Shown here: positions 1 to 57,415 of the stretch, one piece after another
How positions within the stretch are numbered: position 1 is the stretch's first letter
Layout: every line of letters begins with the position of its first letter
Translations under genes and position numbers: made by a program
Notes under the pieces: model-generated
Databases searched by the model: none
What the model was told of the DNA's origin: nothing
The model's input: the letters and a program-made list of their open reading frames with translations, nothing else
NCBI GenBank assembly: GCA_038503035.1
Contig: JAVSML010001074.1
Coordinates: forward strand, 186,001 to 250,000
Length of the DNA: 64,000 bases
Direction of reading: 5' to 3'
Source of the DNA: Crocodylus rhombifer
Lineage: Eukaryota > Chordata > Crocodylia > Crocodylidae

Positions 1-1304
1 TTGTGCAGTTCATTTCTTTGAGATTTTATTATGGAAATATTACAGAAACCTGTATTAAAGATTCTTTTCTAAAGAAAAAAAAATGCCTGGATGGTCTGCC
101 TCAATTTTTTTATGAATAAGAAGAGTACCTTCTGGACATGGGTAAGTTGATTAGAAAGGTAACTGTGATTACTGTCCACTGTGGAATACTGATGCATTTA
201 TATCTATATAATTTTTTAACCAACTTTTCTACTGCAATTGCAACTGTATATTCACTCTAAAATCTTTACAGTTCAAGATGCTCTGTGCCCCGTTTGCTAG
301 AAACCACTTTGTTATAACAATACCCAAAAAGTCTGTGACAATGAAATGTGCATTTATACAGAGAAAATATGTAGAGATCTGGAAGTGTGGTCTTATAATT
401 AAAATGCCTAATAATGACAAAAGGCATCCATCAATTTCATTTTTAAAAAAAAGCTCTCAAATTACTATGTTAATTCTCTTAATCTGTACAACCTTCCCTA
501 TTTCATTTCACTGTGTAGTCTAAAGACATATTAGCTTTATATTGCAACAGTGTTTGAGATTGTTAAGAACAAGTTTAATCAGTTTGCTAACTGCTTCTGT
601 AATAGATTCACAGCAGAAAGGAAGCTATCCTATACAAAACACACCAATCAGTTTAGCAGTACTTGCCTAAGATAGATGGTTTGCTTTAGATCATTACCTC
701 CAAATAAAACAGCAAAACAAAATCTTATAATAAAATGTCATAGTATCCTTCATTTTAAGTCTGTGATGAAGAAAATTCAATTATTTTGGAGATGGTCATA
801 CAGTAAATGCCACATTCTTTAACAATGAAATATTATCCTAAAAGTTTTCATCACTATCCAATATATTGAATTTCCTTTCAGCTTTTGAAATCTATGTTTA
901 GATCTGTGTTTGTTTAACTTAATAAAAATAATTATTTGCAAAGGTAAAGATGCAACGTTCAGAAGAACTTCTTTCCAAAGAAAATCCTGGAGATATATGC
1001 TCCAATAAAACTGAATTCATATCACCTCATCAACTGAAGAATTGCTGGCCTGGCTGAAGAATTTGTAATTCCAACACATAAATAAGACCTATAATACTTG
1101 ATTATATGCACATTTGTAAGATCACTATTACTTAATGCATTATAAATGACAACCATTTTGGGACCCAATCCTACAAAGTGGCAACTCTGTCCCTGGAAAC
1201 GCACTGAATTCCTACTAATTTGACCCTGTCACCCCATTGCCTAAATGTGTGCTGCGACTCTCCATGTTTGGGGCATCAGCTTCAAATTTCTTATTCAAAC
1301 TTTG

Positions 1305-1425
1305 GCAGACAAGGATCTTTGGGTAAATGTGATACCTTTTATTAGACTGACTAAACAGTTGGAAATATTGTTCTTTACAAGCTTTCAGGCACAACACCCT
1401 TCTTCAGGCATAGGGAGAGTCTCCC
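1305..1425. repeat. Interspersed repeat, AAGCTTTC...CTTCAGG family
   Basis: It contains CCTTTTATTAGACTGACTAA, then ACAAGCTTTCAGGC and CCCTTCTTCAGGC. The same order of blocks recurs at 53308, and related forms occur at 13140, 40028 and 50060. The family is common in sauropsid genomes. I cannot assign its class from sequence alone; a Penelope-like origin is possible. Confidence 0.6.
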
Positions 1426-3204
1426 CTGGGTGGAATAGAAACTTCGGCCAATATGCAAAATGCAGGTCTGTGAAAATGGAGAGGTTGGGTGTTAATAAGT
1501 GGGAGATAGGTAGGTGGGGAGGAGGAGAAGGGGGGTGGGGAGAGAGGAATGTTGCCCTGGTGACAGAATGTAGCTGGTAAAACTCAGGGACTTTCCTTCT
1601 TCCAACTTTCAGTTTTCTCCCTCTCCTCATTTATTTAAGTTTTCCTTAATACACTTTGCTTTCCCCCTTCCATATCAGTGGTGCCAGCTTGGATAAACTC
1701 ATTTGCGTGCACTTCCTCTCACGCTAGCTCTTAATATACAGAACCTCCACTTCCCTGAGCTGACTCAACTGGCTGTGGCTTTCCTCTTGATTTCAATTCT
1801 TCCTTAGGATTCCCCTTCTTCTGAAATGCCAACAAGCAATAAGCCAACCAGAACATTTGAACACAGAAAAAACCACCCCTCCTTTCTTCAGCAAATACCT
1901 CTTATTACCTGGCTGCTGTTACCTTATCTTTATTCCTTTAGCCCCTCCTGTTAAACTAACCCTTGCTCCAGTACTGAAATGTGATATGCTTGTGAGTTCC
2001 CAAGGCATGAGTTTTGTCTTCTGTGTGCTTTGTGAGACACACAATATATACTCTTAGGTGCTGCAGTGCAATAAACAACAAATATAACCCTAGTAGCTCC
2101 TGTCTCTTGCTGGCTAAAGAATGAAACTCATAACTCAAACTGCTGTATGTGGGAACGAGTGGTTTTGGTTTCAATTAGACTTCTAGAGTACCCCCCATGC
2201 ACCATGGTGTGCCTCTGATGCTGATGTAAGTTTATTTTCCCAAGCTGAATAAAACTGACAAACGTGACTTTATGTTCCCATCATTTTGTTTGCTGAAACA
2301 ATCATTAATGCATTACTTTTATCCAGAGGTGGAAGTTTGGCAGGAGTAAGCTTGTGCTCCTGTTCATACTTAAGGGACCTGGCTGAAGGACCTTTGCTCA
2401 GGATCAAATCAATTGTTAGATTTTGGGTCAAGAAGGAATCCTCTCTCCAGAGATCAGGCTGGCAGGAATTGCACTTTTTTTTTGCCTTCTGTGCAGCATG
2501 GGCATGTTTCTCCTCCTTCGATCATCTGAGTCTGTATTAACCTAAAGTATGTCCTGCCATTGCAACAGCAAGGCATTAACAGTTTTTCCAGTGCCTATCC
2601 TGTTTTTTTACCTGTGGCATGCTGTAGTTTTGTTTTTGTTCCCTCATATTTTATTTTTAAGTAGGGCATGTTGTGGCTCTGGTGCAGGAGGGGGTTGGAA
2701 AGGATGTTCGCATGGACCCACTGGACAAGAAGTTGCCTGCAAACCTCAGGAACTGGGTTTGATTGTCTGGAAGGATGTATGCATCAATGTTTATCATTTA
2801 TTTTGAGAGGCTATCTTTCCATTATAAAGAAAAGCAGCATATCTATGAAAGGCAAAGGTTTGAGGGAATGGGGTGGCGGCACAGTCAAAAAATACTAATG
2901 TGTCAACACCAAAAAACTATTCACAAGAATGGGATGGTATCAAATTTCCTCTTTCAAAAATGGTTTTGAAAAAATTTTGAACTTGAATACATCTCATTTT
3001 GTCATTTTCAAAAGCATTCCTGTTTTCAAGTCACGGTGACTATGATTTCTGACATTTTAACTACTCTATTGTAAGGTTTTAAAAAAGTATTAAAAAAATT
3101 ACACACCTGGATTGACAAAATGCTTTTTTTTCCAGTCTGTGAAAATCTGGGATTTCAACTCCTTGATTAAGTATAGGAAAAGTTTTCTACATCTTATAAA
3201 TACA

Positions 3205-3420
3205 AAAACTCATAATTGGAAGGGGCCTCCTGAACCACTCAAGTCCAGTCCTCTCTGTTTACAGGCAATTGTTAATACAAGGAAGCCACAAAATCATGAT
3301 CTCACTCATTACTACAGGGCATAATACAATATTATTACAGATTGTGGAAATCATTTCCTGCCCAGCCATATTAAGCACACTGAAGTTAGTTTATTAATTG
3401 TTCAAAACAATTCCCTGTGA
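3205..3420. repeat. Possible decayed CR1 3' fragment
   Basis: The phrase TGGAAGGGGCCTCCTGAACC followed by AAGTCCAGTCCTCTCTG resembles the reverse complement of a CR1 3' region (GGAAGGGACCT...GGTCCAGCCC). The rest is too diverged to confirm. Confidence 0.3.
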
Positions 3421-3493
3421 AATAATTCTGTCACTCCTACAGAGAAACACATCTAATGATATGTTAAAAAATAAATACTGTAGCATGTACTCG

Positions 3494-4183
3494 GTGGGTG
3501 CATCTACATGAGGCGCTTTGCTGCATATTAGGCTAATCTCTGATGCGCAGTAAAGCGTCACCATCTACATTTACGCAGCAATTACGGCACAGTAGATCAA
3601 TCTAAAGCACTGTTTTTTAGTACCTGTAGATGTCAGTACTAGAAATCAGTGCATTATACTAATATGCTGAAGCGCACATGAAGATACTGACTGTGAGCAA
3701 ACAGCAAAGTGTCCAGAGGACCACATGGGGCAGGGACAGCTGTCCTGCCCTAGAAGAATGCTGCCTCCCAGCCACATGGGGACTGGGACCTAATCTGATA
3801 TCCACATGGCTGGAAGAGCTGTCCAGGCTGCCAGGCAGCTGCCTCCCAGACACATGGCTGGGAGGTCTCCCAGTTGCTAGGTAGCTGTCTCCTGTCCTGA
3901 TTTCCATGCGACTAGGAGGTAGCTCCCTGGTTCCCTGGACAGCTCTCCCATTGGGACCAGTCCCAGGGCCCCCTGCCAGCTCAGGACTGGCACCCAAGGG
4001 AGCCTGGAGCTCCCCTTGATTGCTGCAGGGGGGCAGAGCAGAGCAGGAACAGCCCTGGATTGAACTGCTTCCACAGATTTGCTACCACGCATTCAGATGC
4101 ATGCACAGCCACAGTATAAATGTGCCTGAATTTTCTGCGCAGAAAATTCAGGTACATTAATTGCATGTGTAGACATGGCCAGT
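3494..4183. mobile_element. Non-autonomous DNA transposon, Harbinger-like ends
   Basis: The left end reads GGTGGGTGCATCTACATG. The right end, reverse complemented, reads CACTGGCCATGTCTACACATG. About 690 bp separate them, with no coding capacity and a GC-rich centre built of repeated CCACATGG-type words. Terminal-repeat similarity links it to the short element at 26572. Target duplication was not resolved. Confidence 0.5.
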
Positions 4184-5427
4184 GTGGGCTGTAGTGAAAA
4201 TGTCTTTCAGTTCTATACCGCTGGTAGAGAAGTAGGTGAATTGCTAATTCATTTTCTTTTATAGTTTCTTTTCTTCCCTACAGAATGACCAATGAGGGAA
4301 ATGATTTAAATTGTTTGGTGTCATGACTACAGAAATATAAAATCAGAAGCAAGCTTACCTCTACACCATTCAAAAAAACCCAGCAAAACCACTGGTGTTG
4401 AATATGCATAGGAATTTAATGAAAGAGCTGTACCTTTGTTTAAAAAAACCCTATGAATACATGCCATACTGTATAACCCATAAAACTTCTTTATTTTCCA
4501 GTACTACACAAAGGTTATGGCCAGATATCGATATGAAGTATATTTAATGCAGGTTTCAGTTTGTCTTGCTGTAGAATGCAGAGGCTGCACCGCAAGATTA
4601 AATATCTTTTAGAATGATCTTCTAAAGAGAAAAATATTTCTTAGAGCCAAGAATGGAATTAAAAAGCATACTGCATTTGACATTGCCAAGTTCCTACTAG
4701 AAACACTTCAGAGTTAAAATCAAATTAAATTGGTGTGTCTATGAGCAAAACTGCTCAAAAATCCAAGAGACCCACTCCTGAAAGATGCAGAGTGCCTCCT
4801 ATAAATTGCTGAGAATCTTCAAAAACCACTGAAGTCAAAAGGTATTTGATGCCACACAGGGGGGTCTCAGCATCCCACAGGACTGAACGATCTGAGTAAT
4901 GTGTAGCTAGCACTGCAGCCTCCATTTTTTGCATCAGGAAGAAAAATTAGGCATGCGAAATATAGAGCCCTGATACTATACTGCAGTGCTGGGCAATAAA
5001 AATTTTTATGGGTTGCGCAGCATAGAGTCTATTTATAGAGGAGACAGCAAAAAATTCAGATATTGCAGTCTCATGCATATTTAACACCTGGTGTTCTGTT
5101 CCTTTTAAAATCGTGTGGAGTGTGGTATTTGTACCTGGTTGTACTTCTGTAGACATGATACCAAACTACTAATCATTTAAATAATTTCATCCACGTCTCT
5201 CCTCATTCATTATGGCTATAAAAAGAAAACAGCTACATAAGAAAACTAACCAGTAATTCACCCACATCTCTATTGATAGTTTGAAAGTGAGAAAGCCTTT
5301 AAAAACAGCACATTTACAATATGCCAATATTTTTTTTTCAAGTACAGATAAATGTAAGAATGATTTTCCAGGCAATTGTATCCTATTACAAATTCTCCTT
5401 ACAGTGACCTAAAAGGATAGCTTCAGC

Positions 5428-5715
5428 CAGTAATTCTCAGCCAGGGTGCAGTCAGGTGTGCCACAGGGTCCAAACAATGTTAGCACTGCTATGTGTGCAA
5501 ACATAATTACAAGATAAATCCAGATATTCCAAACAAGAATTTATGATTTTTAAAACATTCTAACCTGTTGTGTTCCAAGTTCTTTGCGACAGAAGAGTCG
5601 CTCTATTATTTTTCTGTAGTCGAAAACCAAATGAAAACTAAGAGCTGGCAGTTTCCAAGATGTGCCTTGAGTCTAACGAGGGGTGCCTTGAATCTAAAAA
5701 TGCTGAGAACCACTG
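5428..5715. mobile_element. hAT-type MITE, CAGTGGTTCTCAGC terminal repeats
   Basis: A 288-bp element beginning CAGTAATTCTCAGCC and ending GCTGAGAACCACTG. Flanks GCTTCAGC and ACTTAAGC agree at six of eight positions, as expected for a worn 8-bp hAT target duplication. Related pieces occur at 14800 and 19915. Confidence 0.65.
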
Positions 5716-7734
5716 ACTTAAGCAAATGCCAGTTTTTACAAAGCTGTAGATCAGCTACTTAACTAATGATCGGAAAAAAACCCCCTCACCTTTCTGATTA
5801 CTCCAACAAGCAAACAAAAGAATGTTAGGAGTCAGTTTACAATACTACTAAGCTTATAAAAGTGATGATGCCTCAGTTCCAGAAGTGTGAACAGAAATGG
5901 AGCACTCCTCAGCTCCTTCCTACACAGGATGTCAGAATTTGGATTCTGACATCTCAGACAGCTCAGTTCTTTAGCTGGTAAGAGACATTTTTATGATTCA
6001 TTTCAGCATTCAGACTCTTCACAATACAGATAAATAGGATCCCTACCCCAGTGAGTTACAAACTAATTGCAGACACAGTGAAAGGACAAGGGCAAGATAA
6101 GTAAGGAAGGGACAGGGAAAGACAAAACAAATTACCAGAAATGTAATCACATGGTTTTGTCAGGAAGGAGGCTAGGCAGGAAGTCCTTTTCAAATGTCTA
6201 AATACATTACATGTTTTAGTTGGCTCTCTCTTTTAGATGTTACAGAAGAAGCCTCCTTGAAGGTGGGCTGCGACTGGAAGAAGGATAAGTATACTTCACT
6301 GATTATTCAGGACAGGCATAATAGGTGGCATAGAAGAAAGCCTGAATCTATACAATGGGTACACAGAAGATATATGGAGGCTGGCATTATTCACACGGTA
6401 AGAGAAGAGGTCAGATAAGTAGAGAGGAAGGGGTAGGGTTATATCAGACCTTAAAACAGAAAACAAACTGCTAAGCTGATATAGTGTAGGAGGTGAAGCC
6501 AGCAAAAGGATCTGCAAGTGCTAAGCACTTTTCATCGACAGGAAGATCAAAATAGCATTATGGGAAGCCAAAGAACAGAAGGTTGTAATAATTCAGGACA
6601 GGACTTGAGATAAAGATGTGAATGATAGTTCTTGCTGCATGGTCAGAAAAAACTATTTAACTAGGAAGGTAAGCAGTATGAAGGTACATTTTAATAAGGA
6701 GAAATGGCAATATTGGGCTCCCATAGATGTGCAAAGACAGAAAGGAGCTGAAGATGTATGGTGTGTACAGACCTGAGTATTAAGAAAAATGGTGTCACGG
6801 TCACCAGAAAACTGTACAGGCAAATGGTTTCAGAAGGTAACTCAGGAATTTATATTTGGTCACGTAAAACATGAACTGATGCAGAGATGCATTTGAGGAA
6901 GCATTGGAGATTCAGCATGACACAAAATTGGATGGAAAGAGCCAGGGCAGGAATGAGGAAGCAGAAAGTAGAAGCCAAGTGAGGAAATGATATAGTCCAC
7001 AGTAAGGGAGAAGAGGGCACAGAAGCCTGTGCAAACCCAGCGGACCAAGGGTTGACAATCTACAACTGACAGGCCAGATCTGCTTCCAAAGCCATTTGAT
7101 CCAATCTGTAGACATAGGGTTTTGGTGGTGGGAGGCTTCAACAGCAGTTGCTTTCTCCTGCTGCTGCTCAGAAGAAACAGCAGTAACTGAGTCCTAGCAC
7201 CCATCATTCCTGCCTCTGACCTGAAATGGGTCAATACAGCCCTCAACCTTAAAAGGTTTCCAACTGTTGTTATGGACATCAGAGTAGGATGTTAAAGATG
7301 TCCTAAGATTCAGGAGAATTAGAAGAAGGCAGCCTCATAAAAAGTAACAAGACATCAAGAAGGACAGTGTGACAAACTGTTTCAAAAGCAACTAATAAGG
7401 TTAAGGGAGAAGTAGTGGCCCAAAGATATGACTAGAATGTAGCCATCATCTTTAGAAACCTTGAAGAATGCAGTTGCAGTGGAGTAGAGAGAGAAGATGC
7501 AAGATGGCAAGAGGCTAGGAAGAAAGGAAGTGGAAGAAATACCTGCAGACTATGGATTCAATTAACTTGGATGTGAAGGTGAGGGAGGGGAGGTGACTGA
7601 GAAAAGATAAGCCAGCTGCTGAAGAGGCAGCTGGAATCAAAAGTCAATTATTTTGGAGAATGAGGGAAGTAGAATAGACTCATAATTTGACTGGAAGGAG
7701 CCAGAAAAGGTGGGGGAATCATATAAAAGAAGGC

Positions 7735-7835
7735 CTGGAAGAGCTCTCAGGAGATCATCTAGTCCAAGCCCCTGCTTAAGGTGGGATCCTCCCTGTCTAA
7801 ACCATACCGGGCAAATATTTTTCTAGGAATGTCTA
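7735..7835 (-). mobile_element. CR1 LINE 3' fragment
   Basis: CTGGAAGAGCTCTCAGGAGATCATCTAGTCCAAGCCCC, in shorter blocks, matches the reverse complement of a CR1 3' untranslated region. About 100 bp are recognisable and no coding sequence remains. Confidence 0.6.
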
Positions 7836-8703
7836 TAATGCCAAAAGACATCAGCAGGCAGAAGACTACTATGCTCATAATCACCAAAGCCCCCCAAAAT
7901 ATTTTCTGTTAAAACCAGGAACAATGGTCATGACACAATGGTGGTAGGGATTTGGTGGGGGAGGGAACGGTGGGGGAAGGGAGGTGTTCCAGTCTAAGGA
8001 ACAATGAAAAGGATGCCAGGAGGGTCCTCAGTGAAAAGAGGTTGTAAAATGACCCAATAAAATGGCGTTGCCCAAGAATCCAAAATACAATAAAATATAA
8101 AGGAAAACCTTGCTTTACTCTTTCTCTATTTTTTCTTTTAGATGAAAGGGGCTCTATAGTGGGTGGATGAAGTGACTCCACATGAGCACAAAAAGGTTCC
8201 CCAAGAACAATAGTAAGTGACTTGATAACTTATTCTGCAAGTCTTGAAAGATTTCATTAAAAATTGCATACGCTAATTTGAAATGTTACGCACCCACCCC
8301 CCACCCAAAGTCCTACAGTTACAAATTTCCACTACAGACATGAAAACTTACAAATTCTGAGATTATAGACCTATATGAGTGAGACTTAAAGAAAAGTGGG
8401 TTAAGAATGTCAGACCATTTGGAGGAATAACCTATTCTTTCAGTGAAGGCAGATCTTACTTTCATGTAGAGAGAGCTATAAACATGCAACAAGTGAAGGG
8501 CATATCTTATAACCATGCTATCTTAATTACAGTATGAAGCTTGACCCTTATTTCACAAAAAAAGAAATGCTGGAATAGTCAAAAACATATCTCTGTGTAA
8601 TGTCAAAAAATACAAAGAAAACAAACACAATGAAACAAAGCATTGGCAATAAAGTGCAAGGATAATGGTAGAAAAACATTCATTATTACAGTAGGATACT
8701 CAC

Positions 8704-52420
<43,717 letters not shown>

Positions 52421-53307
52421 CTATAAAAAGAAGAGCAAAAAAGGTCAAAAAAAAGTTTAATGGCTACAAGAACTATAGCTTAGAGTAGTTTCTTTAGTAT
52501 TTCATAGGGAAAGTAAATGCATATAAAACAAATGTATTAGCAATATTAGAGACCATGGGCAAATATTTCCTTCCAGCATATCTTTAGAGTAAGAATACAT
52601 GGGTCTCCAACTAATATCAGAGTACAATTTCTGCTCTGGTAGGAACTGCAGAAAATTTAAATTAATTTACAACATGGAGATCAGGGGAAAGATAGCTCTG
52701 AGAAAAGATCCAATGCTAATACAATATTTTAGAATTACTTTAAAAAGAAACACTTCAGTATGAGCAATAAACACACTTTGTATTCTAACAATACCTTCTA
52801 CTCATAGAACTTCAAGTGCTTTACAAACAGTAACAGAATACACTTCATATATACTGGCAAAGTAAATAAATCAGAAGTAGCAGATTCCTGTTTTACATCA
52901 ATGTTGTAAAGGACATTCCGCAGTTGACCAAATACTTCTTTTCTTCTCAGGATTACCTTAGCTTAACTGAAAAAGATCCACCACGATGCACAGAAAGCCC
53001 ACTTTACTATCACAGAAAGTTTCTGAATAGAAAAAAACCCCAAATCTCTTTCTTTGAAATTAAGTGTAGGTACAACGAGTACACCCCCTCCAAAACCTGA
53101 GGCACAGAAATAGGTACCACTTCATTCATATCTTCCATTGAATGATTATGATAACCAAAACAGCACTGCTGATAATGTTGACATTAGAGAAATGGTGGTG
53201 GTGCTGGCAGCCACGACACCACATGCAGTGGTGAGATGATGTACGGGTTGCTATATAAGCATACAGAAGGGGCTGGAAAGCCAGACATAAAGGGAGACAT
53301 ACAAAAA

Positions 53308-53425
53308 AACTAGAACTCTTGGTCCCAAAATAATACCTTTTATTAGACCAACTGGAAAATCGCAAGAAAATGGTCCTTTTCTGCAAGCTTTCAGGATCAA
53401 AGTCCCTTCATCAGGCTCTGGGAAA
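53308..53425. repeat. Interspersed repeat, AAGCTTTC...CTTCAGG family
   Basis: CCTTTTATTAGACCAACTGG, then GCAAGCTTTCAGGATCAAAG and CCCTTCATCAGGCTCTGGG. Same block order and orientation as the copy at 1305. Confidence 0.65.
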
Positions 53426-55435
53426 AGTATAGCTGGTACAAGATGGTAAAAACTCCCCATAGATAGGAAATAAACTTCATTTTTGCACAGAGGGAGCTGA
53501 AGATGGAAGGTTGTCCCTCTGGCTCCCTAAGAGGGTCTTTGTGAGCTGTGCTGAGTGGCTGTGCTACTCATGCACACATGGCAGGGCAGGAAGCAAGATT
53601 GTGTGGGTTGTGCATCAGATCACATTGTGCCTTTACCTGTATGTCTGGCAGGAGCACAGGAAAAGTTGTCAAGAACCATGGCATGGGAGATCTTGCCAGG
53701 ACAGGTGTCAGTGACTGGCCACTAGGTGGTGGGAGAGCCAGACTACATTGAGCAAAAGATGAAAATGGTCAAGGGAAGGAACATATGACTGTTTCACTGG
53801 TGTAACTTAAGACTATTAGATAGTTCCTCCTCACATTTTAAGGGGTAGCTTTACCGCAACAGCATACACTGGAGCAAGGCTGTGTGATGTATACCTGCCC
53901 CACAAATTTATTCTATAGTGAAAGTATTGTGTGGGAGGTGCGCTTAAGTTACAAAAGAACCATGCTGCAATGCTGGCCTGCTTGAATGGGACCAAGCTTT
54001 ATCATAAGCATACAGAATAGTTTCTTTAATGTAATTCTAACATACTCCAGTCCTGTTGAAATAGACAGCCAAATTATGCTACTGAAAGGCTGGAGCACAA
54101 TTGTGTTGTAATCTGTGCACCAACAAGACTGTAACTGTAGGGTAGGGAAGAGTGCTGACAGTAAGAGTATGCCCTGTTTTTACATGTATTAAGGTCTGAG
54201 GCTGAAGTATGTGAAAAATCAACAGTTAGAGTGCCTACTTAGCTTAAGGAGGTACTATTAAACACAGAGTACATCACTTTAAAGTAAAAGTGTCCTTGAG
54301 CAGTAAAATAGGACAGACACAGTTTTCCAGTCCACCAAAGTTCAGAATTCTGTATTTCTCACTAGCAAAATAGTTATAAACACCATTAAGATTAACAAAA
54401 TACTTCAATCTCATTCAAATTGTGTTACATAAAAAGGGCAATGTGGACTCTAAAATGAAACCGCAACCTTAATTATCACAGAGCTGGCAATCCTCCATAA
54501 TAATAAAGTTGACTGGAAGTATTTGTTGACATTTATCATGATTCTGGCCTTTTGAATCAATGAGTATGTGGTCTGACCTTTCATGTAACTGACTTTCCTT
54601 TAAAACATCATTGTATTTTTTAACCATTTCAAAATGTAATGTGACTGTATATAAATGGTTTTCAAGTAACACTATTAACACTTTAAAAAGCAGTCTCTTT
54701 CCTAAAGCAACTTAGGAATGCATGAATTCAGACTTATAACCATTGGCAGTTTTCGCTATCCTCTTACCCCCTTAAAGTCAAATTATGGTGAAGAAATAAA
54801 ATGTATTGGCTCACCCCTTACATTACACCAGTTACAATGCTGAAAAGTTTGTCTACTTGGTACTGATTTTAAGGATAGGACAAAATGCTTTTTAGGTTAT
54901 TTTCAAGCTACATATACATAGTATGTATTTATCTACCAGTCTGGACTGATGGGATGCTTAGCCAAAATCCACGAAGAACACCCAAGGGAAATATGCTCAG
55001 AAAAAAAATCAAAATTATGCACAGAAAAATTTTAAAAATATGCTACATTAAATTACCTTTATTTTTTTTAAATTAAACTAAGTATAATACTATTCAAACT
55101 TTCTTCAGAAATATATGCATATACTTTGTATGGCTGGGGGTTAGTATGGGAGGTGTGGGGTTTGTGAGCAGTGTGGGTATGGGAGTATATGGGGTTTGTG
55201 GTGTTTGTAGGGGGAGTGCATGGGGTTTGTGGATGGGTGTGGACCCCCCACACGTCATCCCTCTCCCATGGTGCACAGCCCCTGCCACCAGTGGCTCACC
55301 AGCAGCAGGCGGCAGGCCCTTGGGGCATTCAGCTGCAGCAGGCAGAGCCCCCAGAAGCATGCAACTCTGGCCAAATCCTAGGGGCTGCATGTGGTGGTAT
55401 AGAGCCAGCCTGGTCCAGCGTGCTAGCACACGCCT

Positions 55436-56325
55436 TCATAGATTGTAAAGCTGGAAGGGACCTTGGAAGGTCATTGGGTCCAGTCCCCTGTACCAGACAG
55501 GAGAGACAGGTGGGGTCAGATGACCCCAGTAAGATGATTGTCCAGTCCGCTCTTGAAGACAATTGCACCATCTCTGGAGGGAGCTTATTCCAGTCTAGAT
55601 ACTCTAACTGTGAAGAAGTTTTTCCTAACGTTGAGTCTGAAACAGTCTTCCAGGAGTTTATGGTCATTACTCCTGGTTCTCCCCAAGGGCACCCTGGTGA
55701 ACAGTTGTTCACTGAACCCCTGATGTAGCAGTAAATTGCTACCAAGCCCCCTCTCAGCCTCCTCTTTTTCAGGCTGAAGAGTCCCTGGTCTGTCAGCCTT
55801 TCTTTGTATGGCTTGCTATACAAGGCTCTAATCATACGGGTGGCCTTTCTCTGGACTCTCTCAAGTTGTACCACGTTAAAGTGCAGCACCCAGAACTGGA
55901 CGCAGTAGTCCCGTTGGGGTCTCATCAGTGCCGAGTACAACAGAAGAATCACCTCCTTGATCTTGCTGGAGATGCATCAATTGATGCATACCAGAGTATT
56001 ATTTGCCCTGCTGGCAACAGAGTTACATTACCAGTTCATATTCATGTTGTGGTCTATTATTACCCCCCAGTCTCTTTCATTCGTAGTTCTGGTCAGGTTG
56101 GTGTTGCCAAGCCTGTAGGTGTGCAGGGGATTGTTCATCCCCAGGTGTAGCACTTTACATTTCTTGACGCTGAACTTCATCTGGTTCTGACTCACCCAAC
56201 TTGCCAGCCTGTTTAGATCTGCCTGTATCTGTATCTAATCTTCAACCGTGACCACGCTTCCCCATAACTTGGTATCATCTGCAAATTTGGCCAGCAAACG
56301 CTTCACCCCCTCCTCCAAATCACCG
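55436..56325 (-). mobile_element. CR1 LINE, 5'-truncated copy
   Basis: About 890 bp in reverse orientation. The minus strand carries CR1 C-terminal words such as YCVQFWVLHFNVVQ, ERVQRKATRMIRAL, DQGLFSLKKRRLRGGL and NKLPPEMVQ. The 3' end is TCATAGATTGTAAAGCTGGA. It is a different CR1 subfamily from 16290. It ends abruptly where the hAT-like fragment begins. Confidence 0.9.
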
Positions 56326-56330
56326 ATGAA

Positions 56331-56699
56331 GGGCCGGGAGCTGGGGCGGGCAGGGCAGCCATGGAGGGGGCTGGAAGAGTGGGGGGGGGGTTGAGAGGCT
56401 CATGGCAGAGCTCCCCACATGGCAAGGGGCAGTGGGGATTCCCGCCCCCCCCCCAACCTGGCAGCAGCTGGTGAGTGGAGGCTTTTTTTTTTGTTAAAGA
56501 GTCAGGAGCTGGAAGAGTGGGCAGGGCAGCTGCTGAAAGCGGGTGGGGAGTGGGGCCGATTTGGTGGTGGCCAAATCTCTGAATCAGATTCATCCAAATA
56601 AATTTTGGACAGTGAACTGAATCACTGAATTGAATCACTGTCCCCTGAATCAGCCAAATCTGAATCTGAAGTGAACACCAGCCACTTCGCACAGGCCTA
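56331..56699. mobile_element. hAT-like element fragment (family of 31506)
   Basis: The right end CACTTCGCACAGGCCTA and the words GGACAGTGAACTGAATCACTG and GAATCAGCCAAATC match the hAT-like family. The left terminal repeat is absent; the GC-rich core abuts the CR1 copy directly. Confidence 0.6.
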
Positions 56700-57321
56700 A
56701 TATCTACCACTTCTCCCTTATCCAGGTGGTGAGTCACCTCATCATAAAAGGAGATGAAATTGGTTAGACAAGACCTGTCCATGACAAAAAGCCATGCTGT
56801 TATTCAGAATCCTACTTTCTGCAATCCTGTTGCACACAGACTCCTTAATGAATTCTTCAAGCCAAACTGGGCTGGCTCTGTGGCAGCATGAGGTCCATGG
56901 CACTGCAGGTGGGAGCCGTGAGCCATTGGGCTGGGCCAGCTCTGTGCCTCCATGTGGGACTTTGAGCACTCCAGTGTTGTGGGCATGGGGATGGCAGGGG
57001 TTTGTGATTTGTGGGTGGGTGGGGGCCGCAGGCCATTGAGCTGGGTGGGCTCCGTGCCTTCACATGCAGCTTCTCCCTGTGGAGTGCTGCAACCTTCACA
57101 TGAAGGAATGGAGCCAGCTGACCCAGCCCACTGGTGTGTAGCCCACACCCACCCACAAACTTCACATCCCCCCAAACCCACACCCAACCCCTTCTCCTGC
57201 ATGCAAGATCTGCCTTCCCCCCCTTACCAGTTATCTAGTCACACACCACAGCACTCGATGCCTCCACATGGGGCTCACAGCTGGAGTGCCAGGAGCCCCA
57301 CAGACATGGAGGCACAGAGCC

Positions 57322-57415
57322 TGCTGGGGTTAAATTATGCAAAATTATGTAATTATGTGTGGTCATGCCTTCTATGTGCAAAATGGTGCAGGTGCAGAAT
57401 TGCATAATTCCCCAG
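57322..57415. repeat. Imperfect hairpin of about 94 bp
   Basis: TGCTGGGGTTAAATTATGC on the left pairs with GCATAATTCCCCAGG on the right. The loop contains further AATTATG words. It may be paired ends of a small transposon or chance in AT-rich DNA. Confidence 0.4.

Larger units (their letters stand above)
1..8703 (-). other. CARMIL1 intron, 3' side of window
   Basis: There is no exon I can support here. The stretch is AT-rich intronic DNA with an AAGCTTTC-type repeat (1305), a possible CR1 scrap (3205), a Harbinger-like element (3494), a hAT-type MITE (5428) and a CR1 scrap (7735). The part from about 6040 to 7700 is purine-rich on the plus strand and may hold very old MIR/L2 sequence that I cannot place securely. 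Confidence 0.7.

Noticed and set aside
6860..7279. 139-codon minus-strand open frame
   Set aside because: No recognisable domain; cysteine/leucine/serine-rich translation of purine-rich intron DNA.
1..8703. Search for the next CARMIL1 exon (PLQSLSL in mammals)
   Set aside because: No minus-strand match with splice borders was found; the intron probably continues beyond the window.
55171..55728. 185-codon plus-strand open frame
   Set aside because: It runs from G/T-rich low-complexity DNA into the antisense strand of a CR1 copy.
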